A DNA stretch of 36,705 nucleotides from an uncultured Erysipelotrichaceae bacterium (lineage in GTDB: Bacteria > Bacillota_I > Bacilli_A > RF39 > UBA660): NCBI GenBank assembly GCA_902795215.1, contig CADBKG010000013.1, positions 1-36,705 on the forward strand, read 5' to 3'. Positions 21,775 to 29,700 of the stretch are shown here, in pieces. Position numbers and translations under genes: made by a program. Each line of letters begins with the position of its first letter. Position 1 is the first letter of the stretch. The notes under the pieces are model-generated. The model searched no databases, was not told the DNA's origin, and was given only the letters and a program-made list of their open reading frames with translations.

Positions 21775-23076
21775 CTAATGAACCACAAATGGATTTGAAC
21801 TTGTTCCTGTACCTGTTAATGTGGCAACTGCTTCCTGTGAAATGTTTATAACAGGAACGACTTTTATTCCTTCGTCATCAGTAACATCCTCATAACCCAA
21901 TTCTCCAGTATAATTAACTACACCAAGTGTAGCATCAATATCATTTTTGTCATATTTAAAAGGCGTACCAGTCCAATAATAAGTATTTTTATATAAATAT
22001 GACTTATTATTATTGTTATTATAATTTAATCCTCCCATTACAACTTCATCTAATGTTATTAAGCCTATTCTTTTTGATAAAGAACTATTTCCAACGTTTG
22101 AATCATTAAGCGTGAATCTATCATTTTTTTGTACACATGTTACTTCAGGTGATTTATTAATATAATTTCTTTTATAAGCTGAATAATAAGTTGTTTCCTT
22201 TTTTATTCCCAAACCATCACCTTCTTGTATGCTTCTATCATAACAAAACTCTGTATCCGAAATATATTTTTCAACAGTAGTACCGCTTAAATTATTTGTA
22301 TACCAATTTTCTAAAAAAGTTTTAATACCACTTGAATTACTATTAGCATGTGTTGCTTCATATGTGGAACTATTTGGTGAACCATACATATAACCAACAT
22401 ATGCGTTATCATCATCATTTTGATTGACTGGTATTTCCCCAAGTGTTTCTATTGCAGTCGCACTTGTTCCAGCATATAAAAGTCTTAAACTTTCATCACC
22501 ATTTATTCTAACTATTCTCCAATACAAATCTTGATTACTAGAATTCTTTCCAAATTGGATATAATTGGTTGTTGCAGCACCTCTCCAGTAATAGCTTGTG
22601 CCATAATCATCTTGCGTGGAATATAATCCTTCATCAGTAGTAGCGACTTGACTAAAGTCTGGCGTTCCAGAATTAACTTGAATACTAGGATTTAACGCTT
22701 GAAGCAATTGTAGAGTAGTAGCAGTCGATGCGCTTTCACTTAAATCAAATTTAAGAGTGCATGTATCCGTACCACCAGTAAATGTAATTGCTTTAGCTTC
22801 GTTTTGAGTTATAACTCCTCCATTTTCGCATTCATAACTTGATAAAACATAACCATTTTTAGGGAATGTGCTACCATTATATTCAACGTAGTTAGAAGAA
22901 CCTTCTGATTCTTGTACTAGTATTTTATAATCTGCTTTTTCAAGTATTGTTTCCTTTTTTTGAGCAAACAAAAGAATATTTATTACTGCCGTAATAAAGA
23001 AAATAGCTTTAAAGTATTTAGTATATTTAGTTATATCTATCTTCTCTTTTGTCTTCAAAATATACGCCTTCCCCAT
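21775..23076 (-). CDS. Surface protein with a DUF6273-like C-terminal domain
   Basis: A 433-aa exported protein. A basic start is followed by one membrane helix (about 23-40) and a 60-residue beta module (YKILVQESEGSSNYVEYNGSTFPKNGYVLSSYECENGG). From about 160 comes a domain with YYWRGAATTNYIQFG, LYWRIVRINGDESLRLLYAG, AYVGYMYG, FLENWYTNNLS, DTEFCYDRS, RIGLITLDEVVMGG, a Tyr-Trp-Thr-Gly motif, and VVPVINISQ before the closing TGTGTSSNPFVV. The same order of motifs recurs in the VWA protein at 33537. It resembles DUF6273/formylglycine-enzyme-like folds, tentatively. TATAAT ends 7 bases before the ATG with no ribosome site; a TTG six codons on has a purine-rich stretch before it and is an alternative start. 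Confidence 0.72.
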   Translation of the reverse strand: MGKAYILKTKEKIDITKYTKYFKAIFFITAVINILLFAQKKETILEKADYKILVQESEGSSNYVEYNGSTFPKNGYVLSSYECENGGVITQNEAKAITFTGGTDTCTLKFDLSESASTATTLQLLQALNPSIQVNSGTPDFSQVATTDEGLYSTQDDYGTSYYWRGAATTNYIQFGKNSSNQDLYWRIVRINGDESLRLLYAGTSATAIETLGEIPVNQNDDDNAYVGYMYGSPNSSTYEATHANSNSSGIKTFLENWYTNNLSGTTVEKYISDTEFCYDRSIQEGDGLGIKKETTYYSAYKRNYINKSPEVTCVQKNDRFTLNDSNVGNSSLSKRIGLITLDEVVMGGLNYNNNNNKSYLYKNTYYWTGTPFKYDKNDIDATLGVVNYTGELGYEDVTDDEGIKVVPVINISQEAVATLTGTGTSSNPFVVH

Positions 23077-23083
23077 TATATTT

Positions 23084-23089
23084 ATTATA
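23084..23089 (-). promoter_or_regulatory. Extended -10 box of the surface-protein gene
   Basis: TGATATAAT on the minus strand (TGN plus a perfect -10 box), 7 bases before the ATG at 23076. No good -35 is visible, but extended -10 promoters can do without one. The spacing implies a leaderless mRNA. Confidence 0.5.
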
Positions 23090-23147
23090 TCATTGTAAAT
23101 GGGGTAAAACTATCAACAAGGAAGGTTGAATTGTTGCAATTTAATGA

Positions 23148-24080
23148 CTAGCTTGCCCCATCAACAGATACACTTATAATGCTAGTTCCACTTTTTCCAT
23201 CATAAGAATAATCCTGCGAAGTATCGGCTTTATAAAAAATTATTTTTTTAGTAGAAGAAGCGGTTATTGGTATAGTTATTTTTTTAACATAGTTATGTGA
23301 TTCAATAACTTCTGTAGATTCACTTGCTTTATTATCAAGATACAAATTATTTGTCATATCAATTCTAAGTAAATTTGGATCATATGTAAGCGTTACTATA
23401 GCACTTTTACATTTCTTTTTATTTGCATCTGATAAATTATTATATTCATCAATACTTACATGGTCTCCAACGGATTTTCCGTCAAAAGCCTCTGTAACCT
23501 CATAAAATGTAAAAGCATTTTTAAGTTCCAATGTTAAATATTTGGAATTAGGGCTATCATCTATGATATATGAAAATGAATAAGTAACAACGTGTAAAAT
23601 ATAAGTTGTTTTAAGTGTTTTTTCATATGGCGAAGTGCTGCTTGCGTTAATGGTTATAGTTGCAGTATCGCCACTTCCAATATTTCCATTAGGTAAAACA
23701 GTAATTGTAAAACTATCAGCATTTGTTTCCTTTGAAATATTACCTGTTTGCTTATTTGTGGAGCATGTCACATTACTAGAACAATTAAAACTTGTATTGT
23801 AATTAATATCGGCTTCTGTTTTTATAAATTTGTTTTTCTTAGAGCTCAAATCAAGAGTTATTTCATAAGCATTAACTCCATCCCAATTAGAAATATTATG
23901 GCTTGTTCCTAGAGTACTCATTGTAGTCGAAGTAAAATAAAAACCTTTCGCTTCTAAGATATGATTTCTAGTGTAATCATACACATATCTTGCAAGAGAA
24001 ATAACTACTCCAAAAGTAATAATTAATACTGCCGAAAACAAAATTAAAGTTTTTTTATCTTTTAAATTCATCTTTTTCAT
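23148..24080 (-). CDS. TasA-like exported protein, third gene of the unit
   Basis: A 310-aa protein with a basic start (MKKMNLKDKK), a membrane or signal helix at about 10-29 (TLILFSAVLIITFGVVISLA) followed by RYVYDYTRN, as in the SipW-type substrates here that have an ARY motif after the helix. The rest is beta-rich with repeated ITVLPNGNIGSGDTATITINASS-like strands, and two Cys (NCSSNVTC) that could bridge. AGGTGA lies 3-4 bases before the ATG. It follows the previous gene by 7 bases. A weak stem (CAACAA/TTGTTG) lies after the stop, but I do not call it a terminator. Confidence 0.72.
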   Translation of the reverse strand: MKKMNLKDKKTLILFSAVLIITFGVVISLARYVYDYTRNHILEAKGFYFTSTTMSTLGTSHNISNWDGVNAYEITLDLSSKKNKFIKTEADINYNTSFNCSSNVTCSTNKQTGNISKETNADSFTITVLPNGNIGSGDTATITINASSTSPYEKTLKTTYILHVVTYSFSYIIDDSPNSKYLTLELKNAFTFYEVTEAFDGKSVGDHVSIDEYNNLSDANKKKCKSAIVTLTYDPNLLRIDMTNNLYLDNKASESTEVIESHNYVKKITIPITASSTKKIIFYKADTSQDYSYDGKSGTSIISVSVDGAS

Positions 24081-24087
24081 AATTCAC

Positions 24088-24726
24088 CTATATTACTTGT
24101 TTAGAGTTAACTATAACAGTTACACTTTCTATTTTATTTGCATATTCAAGATTGTTTTTATAAGCTTCTGGAAAGTTTACAACTAAATAATATGAATCTG
24201 TGGTTTTAGTATTATATTTAAATAAAGACGGTGTGTTTAAAGTAAATACATTATACCAAGCATTACTTTCATCTTGTTTTACCTCTTTACTAGTAAGTAG
24301 ATTTGTTCCAGGATTTTCATTTTTATATAATTTATAATTTAACGGAAGGTTGGTAGTTGTAACAATTTTCATAGTATATTCCAAATCCACATTTGAAGTT
24401 TTATTATCTTTAAAATTTGCCACTGTAAAAAGATATGTGTACTCTTCACTTGATGGTAAGATTCCTTCTATATCCATATCAAATTTATATTCCCCTTCAT
24501 CAAGAATATATAAGGCTGCAACTACATCTAATTTCATAGCTTTTTTAGAATAATATCTTGCATAAGAAGCACTTATTAACTTAATCCCTAAAATAAGTCC
24601 AGTAATTATTAGACATGACAAAACTAAGAATCTAGCCTTATATTTTTTATCTTTTACAGTAAGATTCCTTTTTATTTCTCTAATATTATGTCCTAAAATT
24701 TTAAATTTTTCTTTTAATTTTAACAT
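24088..24726 (-). CDS. TasA-like exported protein, second gene of the unit
   Basis: A 212-aa protein. A long basic cytoplasmic start (about 30 residues, with IREIKRNLTVKDKKYKAR) precedes one helix at about 33-50 (LVLSCLIITGLILGIKLI), followed by SASYARYYSKKAMKLDVVAALY, a probable SipW-type cleavage region. The external part has the camelysin-type pattern YTYLFTVANFKDNKTSNVDLEYTMKI and a closing SVTVIVNSKQ strand. AGGAGA stands 6 bases before the ATG. The upstream stop is 1 base away, so the two are translationally coupled. No signal peptidase is coded in this unit; those at 15936 or 30302 would have to act on it. Confidence 0.75.
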   Translation of the reverse strand: MLKLKEKFKILGHNIREIKRNLTVKDKKYKARFLVLSCLIITGLILGIKLISASYARYYSKKAMKLDVVAALYILDEGEYKFDMDIEGILPSSEEYTYLFTVANFKDNKTSNVDLEYTMKIVTTTNLPLNYKLYKNENPGTNLLTSKEVKQDESNAWYNVFTLNTPSLFKYNTKTTDSYYLVVNFPEAYKNNLEYANKIESVTVIVNSKQVI

Positions 24727-24727
24727 A

Positions 24728-25336
24728 TTATTCTCCTACATATGGAACTATGCTTTCACCATTATATTGAATTGCTTCAAACTCTAAATTAATTAAACTT
24801 GCTTTTATACTCTCTGTTCCAACAAGTGAATCAAAATCATTATTACTTTCATCATTAATCCATTCAAGTTCTATTTTAACATTTTCTTTTTTATTACTTC
24901 TTATTTTATTCAAAGTAAATAATCCTGTATAAGTATTAGGGCCTGTTTTAGTTAAATCTCCATCGCTTGAACTAACATTTGTAACATTTAATACAGCGTT
25001 AGAATTAGTATTTTTATCTTCATATGTAATATTATATAAAAATGCCACATCTGTACCATTTGGATCAATTGTAATTGTTGCTTCACCTTTCATGCCTGGC
25101 GCTACTACTCCAGAAGCCGTATGTTCATTTGATTCAAACATTACATTATCTATTAATATCTCTTTTGTTTGAATGCTTCCTAAATTTGTATTATTAACAA
25201 GGATATTCCACTTTCCAATAGGTATTCTTGCATTAGCTTTTACATCACTTTCAAGCAAGGCAAAGCTTTTACTTATGAAAAAAATTAAAGCAAAAACTAT
25301 AAATAAAGAAATTAATACTTTATCAATCTTTTTCAT
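24728..25336 (-). CDS. TasA/camelysin-like exported protein, first gene of the unit
   Basis: A 202-aa protein with a clear signal-like start (MKKIDKVLISLFIVFALIFFISKSFALLES) and a TasA-like beta domain: ARIPIGKWNILVNN, GVVAPGMKGEATITIDPNGTDVAFLYNI (the usual camelysin strand pair) and VKIELEWINDES. The ATG at 25336 has GAGGTG 4-5 bases before it; the GTG four codons upstream overlaps that site. It leads a three-gene unit with 1- and 7-base gaps. TATAAT boxes lie just upstream, without a good -35 box. Confidence 0.78.
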   Translation of the reverse strand: MKKIDKVLISLFIVFALIFFISKSFALLESDVKANARIPIGKWNILVNNTNLGSIQTKEILIDNVMFESNEHTASGVVAPGMKGEATITIDPNGTDVAFLYNITYEDKNTNSNAVLNVTNVSSSDGDLTKTGPNTYTGLFTLNKIRSNKKENVKIELEWINDESNNDFDSLVGTESIKASLINLEFEAIQYNGESIVPYVGE

Positions 25337-25390
25337 ATAGCACCTCACTTATTATAATACCTCTAGTATAATATTACCATAAATTAAAGA

Positions 25391-25413
25391 AAATAAAAAG
25401 GCTTAAAGCCTTT
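25391..25413 (-). terminator. Terminator of the 118-aa protein gene
   Basis: AAAGGC/GCCTTT (25397-25402, 25408-25413) with loop TTTAA, followed by TTATTTTC on the minus strand. It overlaps the TAA stop (25412-25414). Confidence 0.8.
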
Positions 25414-25768
25414 AAATCCATCTAGTAACAGGTACCCTTCTAATTGCAATTAAATCATATTTATCAAAGAAATTAATTATAGCAGTAACTATACTTTCTA
25501 AGATATTTTCTCCTCTTTGTACCTTAACTTTTGTTATATCTTGTTTTATTTCTTTTCTAAATACAAAATCATTTATGTATCTAAACATAACTCTATCTAA
25601 TTTTTCTATTTTTTTTATATTTTCAGAATTATTAATATCCACACTAAAAATATATTTTTGATATATATCAAGTAATTTTTCAGAAATTATATCATCACTA
25701 TAATATTCAAAATTAATTATTGTATAAAAATGTGGACAATGTTTTAATATTTCTTTATTTTTATCCAT
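25412..25768 (-). CDS. Unknown 118-aa protein
   Basis: No family recognised. A small soluble protein with no signal peptide, helical by appearance. Features that may be conserved are HCPHFYTIINFEYYSDD near the start, LDRVMFRYINDFVFRK in the middle and the ending IAIRRVPVTRWI. AGGTGA stands 5-7 bases before the ATG. It has a strong promoter and its own terminator, so it is a real single-gene unit. It lies between the surface-protein genes and the GDPD gene, and the context gives no clear role. Confidence 0.62.
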   Translation of the reverse strand: MDKNKEILKHCPHFYTIINFEYYSDDIISEKLLDIYQKYIFSVDINNSENIKKIEKLDRVMFRYINDFVFRKEIKQDITKVKVQRGENILESIVTAIINFFDKYDLIAIRRVPVTRWI

Positions 25769-25792
25769 TTACTATCACCTTATGCTAATAAC

Positions 25793-25821
25793 ATTATATA
25801 GCATATAGGCAAATATTGCAA
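25793..25821 (-). promoter_or_regulatory. Promoter of the 118-aa protein gene
   Basis: Minus strand TTGCAA (25816-25821), a 17-base spacer and perfect TATAAT (25793-25798), 24 bases before the ATG. Confidence 0.78.
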
Positions 25822-25826
25822 GTTAT

Positions 25827-26384
25827 TTAGGCCTTTTTAATCTCATATGTGTATTCTGCTGCAGTTTTTTCAAGTGTATTATAGTTATCATCATCATATA
25901 TAACAATGTATGAATCTTTTAAACAAACTGCTTTTTCTCCAAATGAAGTCATAAATGAAATATTTTTATCTACTCTTACTAGTTTCCTTGGGATATCCTC
26001 ATATGCATATGTATTATCGTCTAATTTAATCATTTTAGATAAATAATTAGGATCTATAATATATTCTTCTTTAGATAAGCTATTTATATTTTTTGCTATA
26101 TAATCACAAACTAGTTCCCCTGATTCAGTTTTTTTCAATCTTACATAGTTTACTTCTTCATGAAGTATATAATTTCTATCATTATAATCAGTTAATAATC
26201 TGGTTTTTATTTTTTCGCCTTTTTTACCTTTTCTTACCTTAATAGGAGCAACTTTTTTCCCAATATAAATATCTTTAGAATTTCTTATATAAGCCTTTAA
26301 AGCATCTTTATCCAAAAATTCACAAGATACTACTATATCTTTATATGTATCTTCATCTAAACTTTTAAGTAATACATAATCCAT
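25827..26384 (-). CDS. Unknown 185-aa protein
   Basis: No family recognised. It is soluble, with no signal peptide or membrane helix, and mixed alpha/beta: a first part MDYVLLKSLDEDTYKDIVVSC, a very basic stretch KKVAPIKVRKGKKGEKIKTR (about 43-62) that could bind nucleic acid or phosphate, and a C-terminal beta-rich half. The ATG at 26384 was chosen because GGTGA lies 5 bases before it; the longer reading from 26405 has no ribosome site and would overlap the GDPD gene. It follows that gene by 17 bases and is probably cotranscribed with it. Confidence 0.6.
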   Translation of the reverse strand: MDYVLLKSLDEDTYKDIVVSCEFLDKDALKAYIRNSKDIYIGKKVAPIKVRKGKKGEKIKTRLLTDYNDRNYILHEEVNYVRLKKTESGELVCDYIAKNINSLSKEEYIIDPNYLSKMIKLDDNTYAYEDIPRKLVRVDKNISFMTSFGEKAVCLKDSYIVIYDDDNYNTLEKTAAEYTYEIKKA

Positions 26385-26401
26385 AGACTTCACCAACATT
26401 A

Positions 26402-27031
26402 TCATAACATATTATTATCTATAATATAGTAAATACATTTATTATTTGACACATATTTTATCTTTTTATTAATACCATATATAAATATTTTAATGTTTCT
26501 TTTTAGATAATAGTTCTCTATATTTTTTGTCATAATATCATCTAAAAGACATACACAATAATAATTATAGTTTTCACTTGAATTTAAAACATAATTTAAA
26601 ATGCCATATTTATAATTAGGATATCGCTCTTTGAGTTTTTCTATTCTTGATTTATTAAAACTTATAAATATCGTCTTATCATCTATATATTTTTCTATTG
26701 GTTTTAAATCTATATCCTCTTTTAGTTCTATTACTTTAATAAAATCATATCTTTTTAGTACTGTTTTAAGGAGTGGTATCTTTGCAGGCTTTTCTTTAGT
26801 ACCAAAATTATATTTTAATAACTCTTTATATGTTTTATTTTTTATTAAGCCTTGCCCATTTGATACCCTATTAATAAATGCATCGTGACAAATAACGTAC
26901 TTTTTATCTTTTGTAACTCTCACATCACACTCGATACCCTTATATCCAAAATTGTAGGCCATATCAAAAGATTCTATAGTATTTTCTTTATAAATATTAT
27001 TTTTATATCCTCTATGTGCTATTAAGTTCAT
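26402..27031 (-). CDS. Glycerophosphodiester phosphodiesterase
   Basis: A GDPD-family enzyme that hydrolyses glycerophosphodiesters to glycerol 3-phosphate and an alcohol. At 209 aa it is slightly short for the family. Catalytic elements are visible: LIAHRGYKN (His6, Arg7), KENTIESFDMAYNFGYKGIECDVRVTKD (metal-binding Glu/Asp) and VICHDAFINR (second catalytic His, about 49). FIKVIELKED gives a later metal ligand. No signal peptide is present, so it acts in the cytoplasm. The region before the ATG has no ribosome site, only AT-rich sequence with TATA-like boxes. The last third is very rich in Asn, Tyr and Ile. Confidence 0.9.
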   Translation of the reverse strand: MNLIAHRGYKNNIYKENTIESFDMAYNFGYKGIECDVRVTKDKKYVICHDAFINRVSNGQGLIKNKTYKELLKYNFGTKEKPAKIPLLKTVLKRYDFIKVIELKEDIDLKPIEKYIDDKTIFISFNKSRIEKLKERYPNYKYGILNYVLNSSENYNYYCVCLLDDIMTKNIENYYLKRNIKIFIYGINKKIKYVSNNKCIYYIIDNNML

Positions 27032-27081
27032 AATTATTTATATTAATATACATTTAAAAAAATACCATTAAGCAAATTATT

Positions 27082-28005
27082 TTATAATACTAGAACTTCA
27101 TTGTTTTTTTCTATATTATAAATATCATCTTTTATTTTTAATATTTCTTTTTCAGAAAGCCCCGTAGATGAAATAATTAATTCTATTGGTAGATTAATAT
27201 TAAGCATGTTCCGTATTATTTCATATCTTCCTTGATTTTTTCCTTCTTTGATTCCTTTCTTGATTCCTTTTTTCTCTCCAACTACTATTCCTTCCTTTTT
27301 CCCAAGCTGTCTTTCGGTTTTTATAATGTGATTTATATTATCTACGTTAGCATGATAATTCTCCCAAAATTCTTCTGCTTTTTCTTCTTCGCATAACTTT
27401 CTCATTTTTTCTATAAATGCTGGTACATCTTCTTTTGTTAACACTTTCATTACCTCTCTTTCTACCTTATTTATGTCTTTTTCCAATAGTATCACACTCC
27501 AACTAATTATTTTCTTTGTTCTCTCGTCAGCTTCATCATAACATAATTCTTTTATTGCTGGTAAAAAAAACTCAAAAATAACGGAATTTTGTAAATACTT
27601 AGTATTCACACTATCTTTTGGAACTATCTCTTCTATCTCTTTATCTCTTTTTTCATAATTATTTAAATTAAGTTGGATTACTTTCTTTTTTACCTTTTCT
27701 TTTTTGGAATCATAATTTTCATAATAACTCTTCCCTGCATATGCAAAACTTTTCTCATTTCTCTTCCGGTTATTAGCTTCTACATTTATTACCATGTCTG
27801 GGAGTGACACATACAAGTCAAACTCCACATATGGATTACTATATATCTCTATAGGTCTTTTTCTTACCTTTATTTTCATATTATCTCTTAAATACTCATA
27901 ATCAATACCTAAAAAATCTGATAAAAATCTTGCAGTTACATTTTTATTTTTAGAGTCATTAAATATACTTGTAAATATTCTATCGTTCATTAGGTTGTAT
28001 AACAC
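27082..28005 (-). CDS. Rpn/PD-(D/E)XK family nuclease (transposase-like)
   Basis: A protein of the Rpn/PDDEXK transposase-nuclease group, enzymes that promote recombination or act in selfish or defensive ways. It is 307 aa. The N-terminus LYNLMNDRIFTSIFNDSKNK and ARFLSDFLGIDYEYL match the family. The putative active site is EFDLYVSLPDMVINVEANNR (Asp...Glu-x-Asn; the usual third residue is Gln or Lys). The middle contains SVILLEKD and the late KKEGIVVGEKKGIKKGIKEG is the typical charged repeat. The GTG at 28005 was chosen because AGGAGG stands 7 bases before it; the longer reading would overlap the upstream gene. It follows the KilA-N gene by 16 bases. Confidence 0.82.
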   Translation of the reverse strand: MLYNLMNDRIFTSIFNDSKNKNVTARFLSDFLGIDYEYLRDNMKIKVRKRPIEIYSNPYVEFDLYVSLPDMVINVEANNRKRNEKSFAYAGKSYYENYDSKKEKVKKKVIQLNLNNYEKRDKEIEEIVPKDSVNTKYLQNSVIFEFFLPAIKELCYDEADERTKKIISWSVILLEKDINKVEREVMKVLTKEDVPAFIEKMRKLCEEEKAEEFWENYHANVDNINHIIKTERQLGKKEGIVVGEKKGIKKGIKEGKNQGRYEIIRNMLNINLPIELIISSTGLSEKEILKIKDDIYNIEKNNEVLVL

Positions 28006-28021
28006 TTTATCACCTCCTTTA

Positions 28022-28870
28022 CTATTTTTCATTGCTTTCTATTTTTTCGATATCCATAATATGTTTGTTGTCCGTTAATATATTTAATTCTCTCCTTGCA
28101 AAACAGTTTAATTTTTCAAGTCTTTTATTCTGTGGTATTCCATTGTCAATCATACTTGCATTTAATATTTCTAAATTACTTAATACTATTAAATGAAGAA
28201 TATCTGTATAATCTCTGATATTTCCTATTAATTTTGGATTTGATTCTCTCCACTCTTTTGCGGTCATACCAAATAATGCAACATTTATAACATCAGCTTC
28301 ATCAGCATAAACAAATTGTTTTTGTTTTTCTGTTAATTTAGGTACAATGTTTTGTTTAATACTATCTGTATGTATTTTATAATTTGTTTTTGATAACATT
28401 CTTCGAACTGACCATTCTATTTTACTGTGATAACTTTCATCTTGCTTTAGTCTCTCAAATTCTTTGATTAAATAAAGTTTGAAAGCCGGATCAATCCAAG
28501 AAGCAAATTCTAACGCAATATCAGGATGTGCAAATGTACCACTATTATATTTTCCTCTTTTACTTACAAATCCTATAGCATTTGTCCTATTTATCCACCT
28601 TGATGGACTCATTGTAAATGATTGCTCGCTAGAACTCTTTTTAAACTCGCGAGATTCCGCTAGTTTAAATTCTTCATTAAATAATTCTTCCCATAGCGAA
28701 TAATAATCAAAAGAGCTTTTGTTGCTCATCCATTTGATTATTACATCTCCAGGATTATCAGGATTTTTATATCTTGCTAAATCTGTCAAACATATATAAT
28801 CTTCATTATCTACCCTCATTATCCTAATTTCATTTTCGTTAATGTTTAAAACCGTTGTGACACTTTTCAC
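28022..28870 (-). CDS. KilA-N domain protein
   Basis: A 282-aa DNA-binding protein. KilA-N is a phage- and virus-type domain at about residues 20-135 here: ICLTDLARYKNPDNPGDVIIKWMSNK, then WINRTNAIGFVSKRGKYNSGTFAHPDIALEFASWIDPAFKLYLIKEF, which is the core signature. The C-terminal half (from about 160, FVYADEADVINVALFGMTAKEWR) is typical of stand-alone chromosomal KilA-N proteins. The GTG at 28870 was chosen because AGGAGG lies 6 bases before it. It is the first gene of a two-gene accessory unit with the Rpn nuclease. Its role is unknown; phage-derived regulation or defence is possible. Confidence 0.87.
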   Translation of the reverse strand: MKSVTTVLNINENEIRIMRVDNEDYICLTDLARYKNPDNPGDVIIKWMSNKSSFDYYSLWEELFNEEFKLAESREFKKSSSEQSFTMSPSRWINRTNAIGFVSKRGKYNSGTFAHPDIALEFASWIDPAFKLYLIKEFERLKQDESYHSKIEWSVRRMLSKTNYKIHTDSIKQNIVPKLTEKQKQFVYADEADVINVALFGMTAKEWRESNPKLIGNIRDYTDILHLIVLSNLEILNASMIDNGIPQNKRLEKLNCFARRELNILTDNKHIMDIEKIESNEK

Positions 28871-28963
28871 TAGTAACCTCCTTTCTAATTTTAAATTTTT
28901 GTGTTTCTTTTTTCCAACCCCTCTATTATTATTATTCAAGATAGATTTCATTTTTCTTAATTT

Positions 28964-28992
28964 TTTTTAAAAAAAAGTTTCTATTTTGTCAA
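28964..28992 (-). promoter_or_regulatory. Promoter of the KilA-N/Rpn unit
   Basis: Minus strand TTGACA (28987-28992), a 17-base spacer and TAAAAA (28964-28969). It gives a leader of about 90 bases before the GTG. The -35 is consensus and the -10 is weak. Confidence 0.55.
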
Positions 28993-29030
28993 AGATTAAT
29001 TTTCTGCTTACCAATAATAATTTATTGCAT

Positions 29031-29053
29031 AAAAAAACTCTCATTTCTGAGAG
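29031..29053 (-). terminator. Terminator of the surface operon
   Basis: CTCTCA/TGAGAG (29048-29053, 29038-29043) with a GAAA loop, followed by seven T on the minus strand. The TGA stop of the last gene is part of the 3' arm. A GAAA tetraloop adds stability. Confidence 0.9.
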
Positions 29054-29688
29054 CTTGTTTGTTTTCTTTTATGAAGTAATAGAATAATTGCAACGCCAAC
29101 AATAATTAACGCACTTAATATTATAAAAGTATAGCTGTTTTTAGAAGTTATAGGCACTTTTATAATTTCTTTTACTTCATCATTATATTCAGCATAAAAT
29201 GTCCAATCAACTAAAGAATATTCATCATTTTCAGTATTATCATAATCAGTGTCTAAAGTAGTAACCACTTTTAATGTATATGTATGTTTTGCACTAACCA
29301 TTCCGATTTTAGCAGCTTCACTTAGATTAACACCAGTATTATTATAATCAACGCCAGAAGCAATACCATCATATATAAGATTATTATCTAAATATATTTG
29401 CATCTTAAGCTTTGAAAGCAGCTCTCTTGCTTCTTCGGCATCACTTTTTGGTTTAAGTTTTAAATATAAAGTATAATCTGTATTAGTTCCGTTTTCTATA
29501 ACCAAAGTATCTTCATTAACACTTCCTGGAACTAAATCAAGATGTTTCATAAATGAATTATCATTTATAGCAGAATCATAATATAATCTTCCATTAGTTT
29601 CCGTAAAGTAAAGTTTATTATTATCTGCATATACAAAACTTAACCAAAATAATGAAATAAATAATAATATATTGAATATTCTTTTCAT
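29041..29688 (-). CDS. Surface protein with signal peptide and degenerate sortase-type tail
   Basis: A 215-aa protein. A signal peptide (MKRIFNILLFISLFWLSFVYA, cleavage after about 21) leads into a beta-rich domain with camelysin-like traits (LVPGSVNEDTLVIENGTNTDYTLYLKL). The end has VPITS, then a hydrophobic helix (about 186-205, IILSALIIVGVAIILLL) and a basic HKRKQ tail: the layout of an LPxTG cell-wall sorting signal, but with VPITS instead of LPxTG. It may be a membrane anchor or suit a divergent sortase. GGAGG stands 5 bases before the ATG. It is the last gene of the operon starting at 33434. Confidence 0.78.
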   Translation of the reverse strand: MKRIFNILLFISLFWLSFVYADNNKLYFTETNGRLYYDSAINDNSFMKHLDLVPGSVNEDTLVIENGTNTDYTLYLKLKPKSDAEEARELLSKLKMQIYLDNNLIYDGIASGVDYNNTGVNLSEAAKIGMVSAKHTYTLKVVTTLDTDYDNTENDEYSLVDWTFYAEYNDEVKEIIKVPITSKNSYTFIILSALIIVGVAIILLLHKRKQTSSQK

Positions 29689-29700
29689 TGTTTCCTCCTA

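Noticed and set aside
23090-23147. Terminator after the TasA-like gene at 23148
   Set aside because: CAACAA/TTGTTG gives a 6-bp stem but an 11-base loop and only four T, too weak to call.
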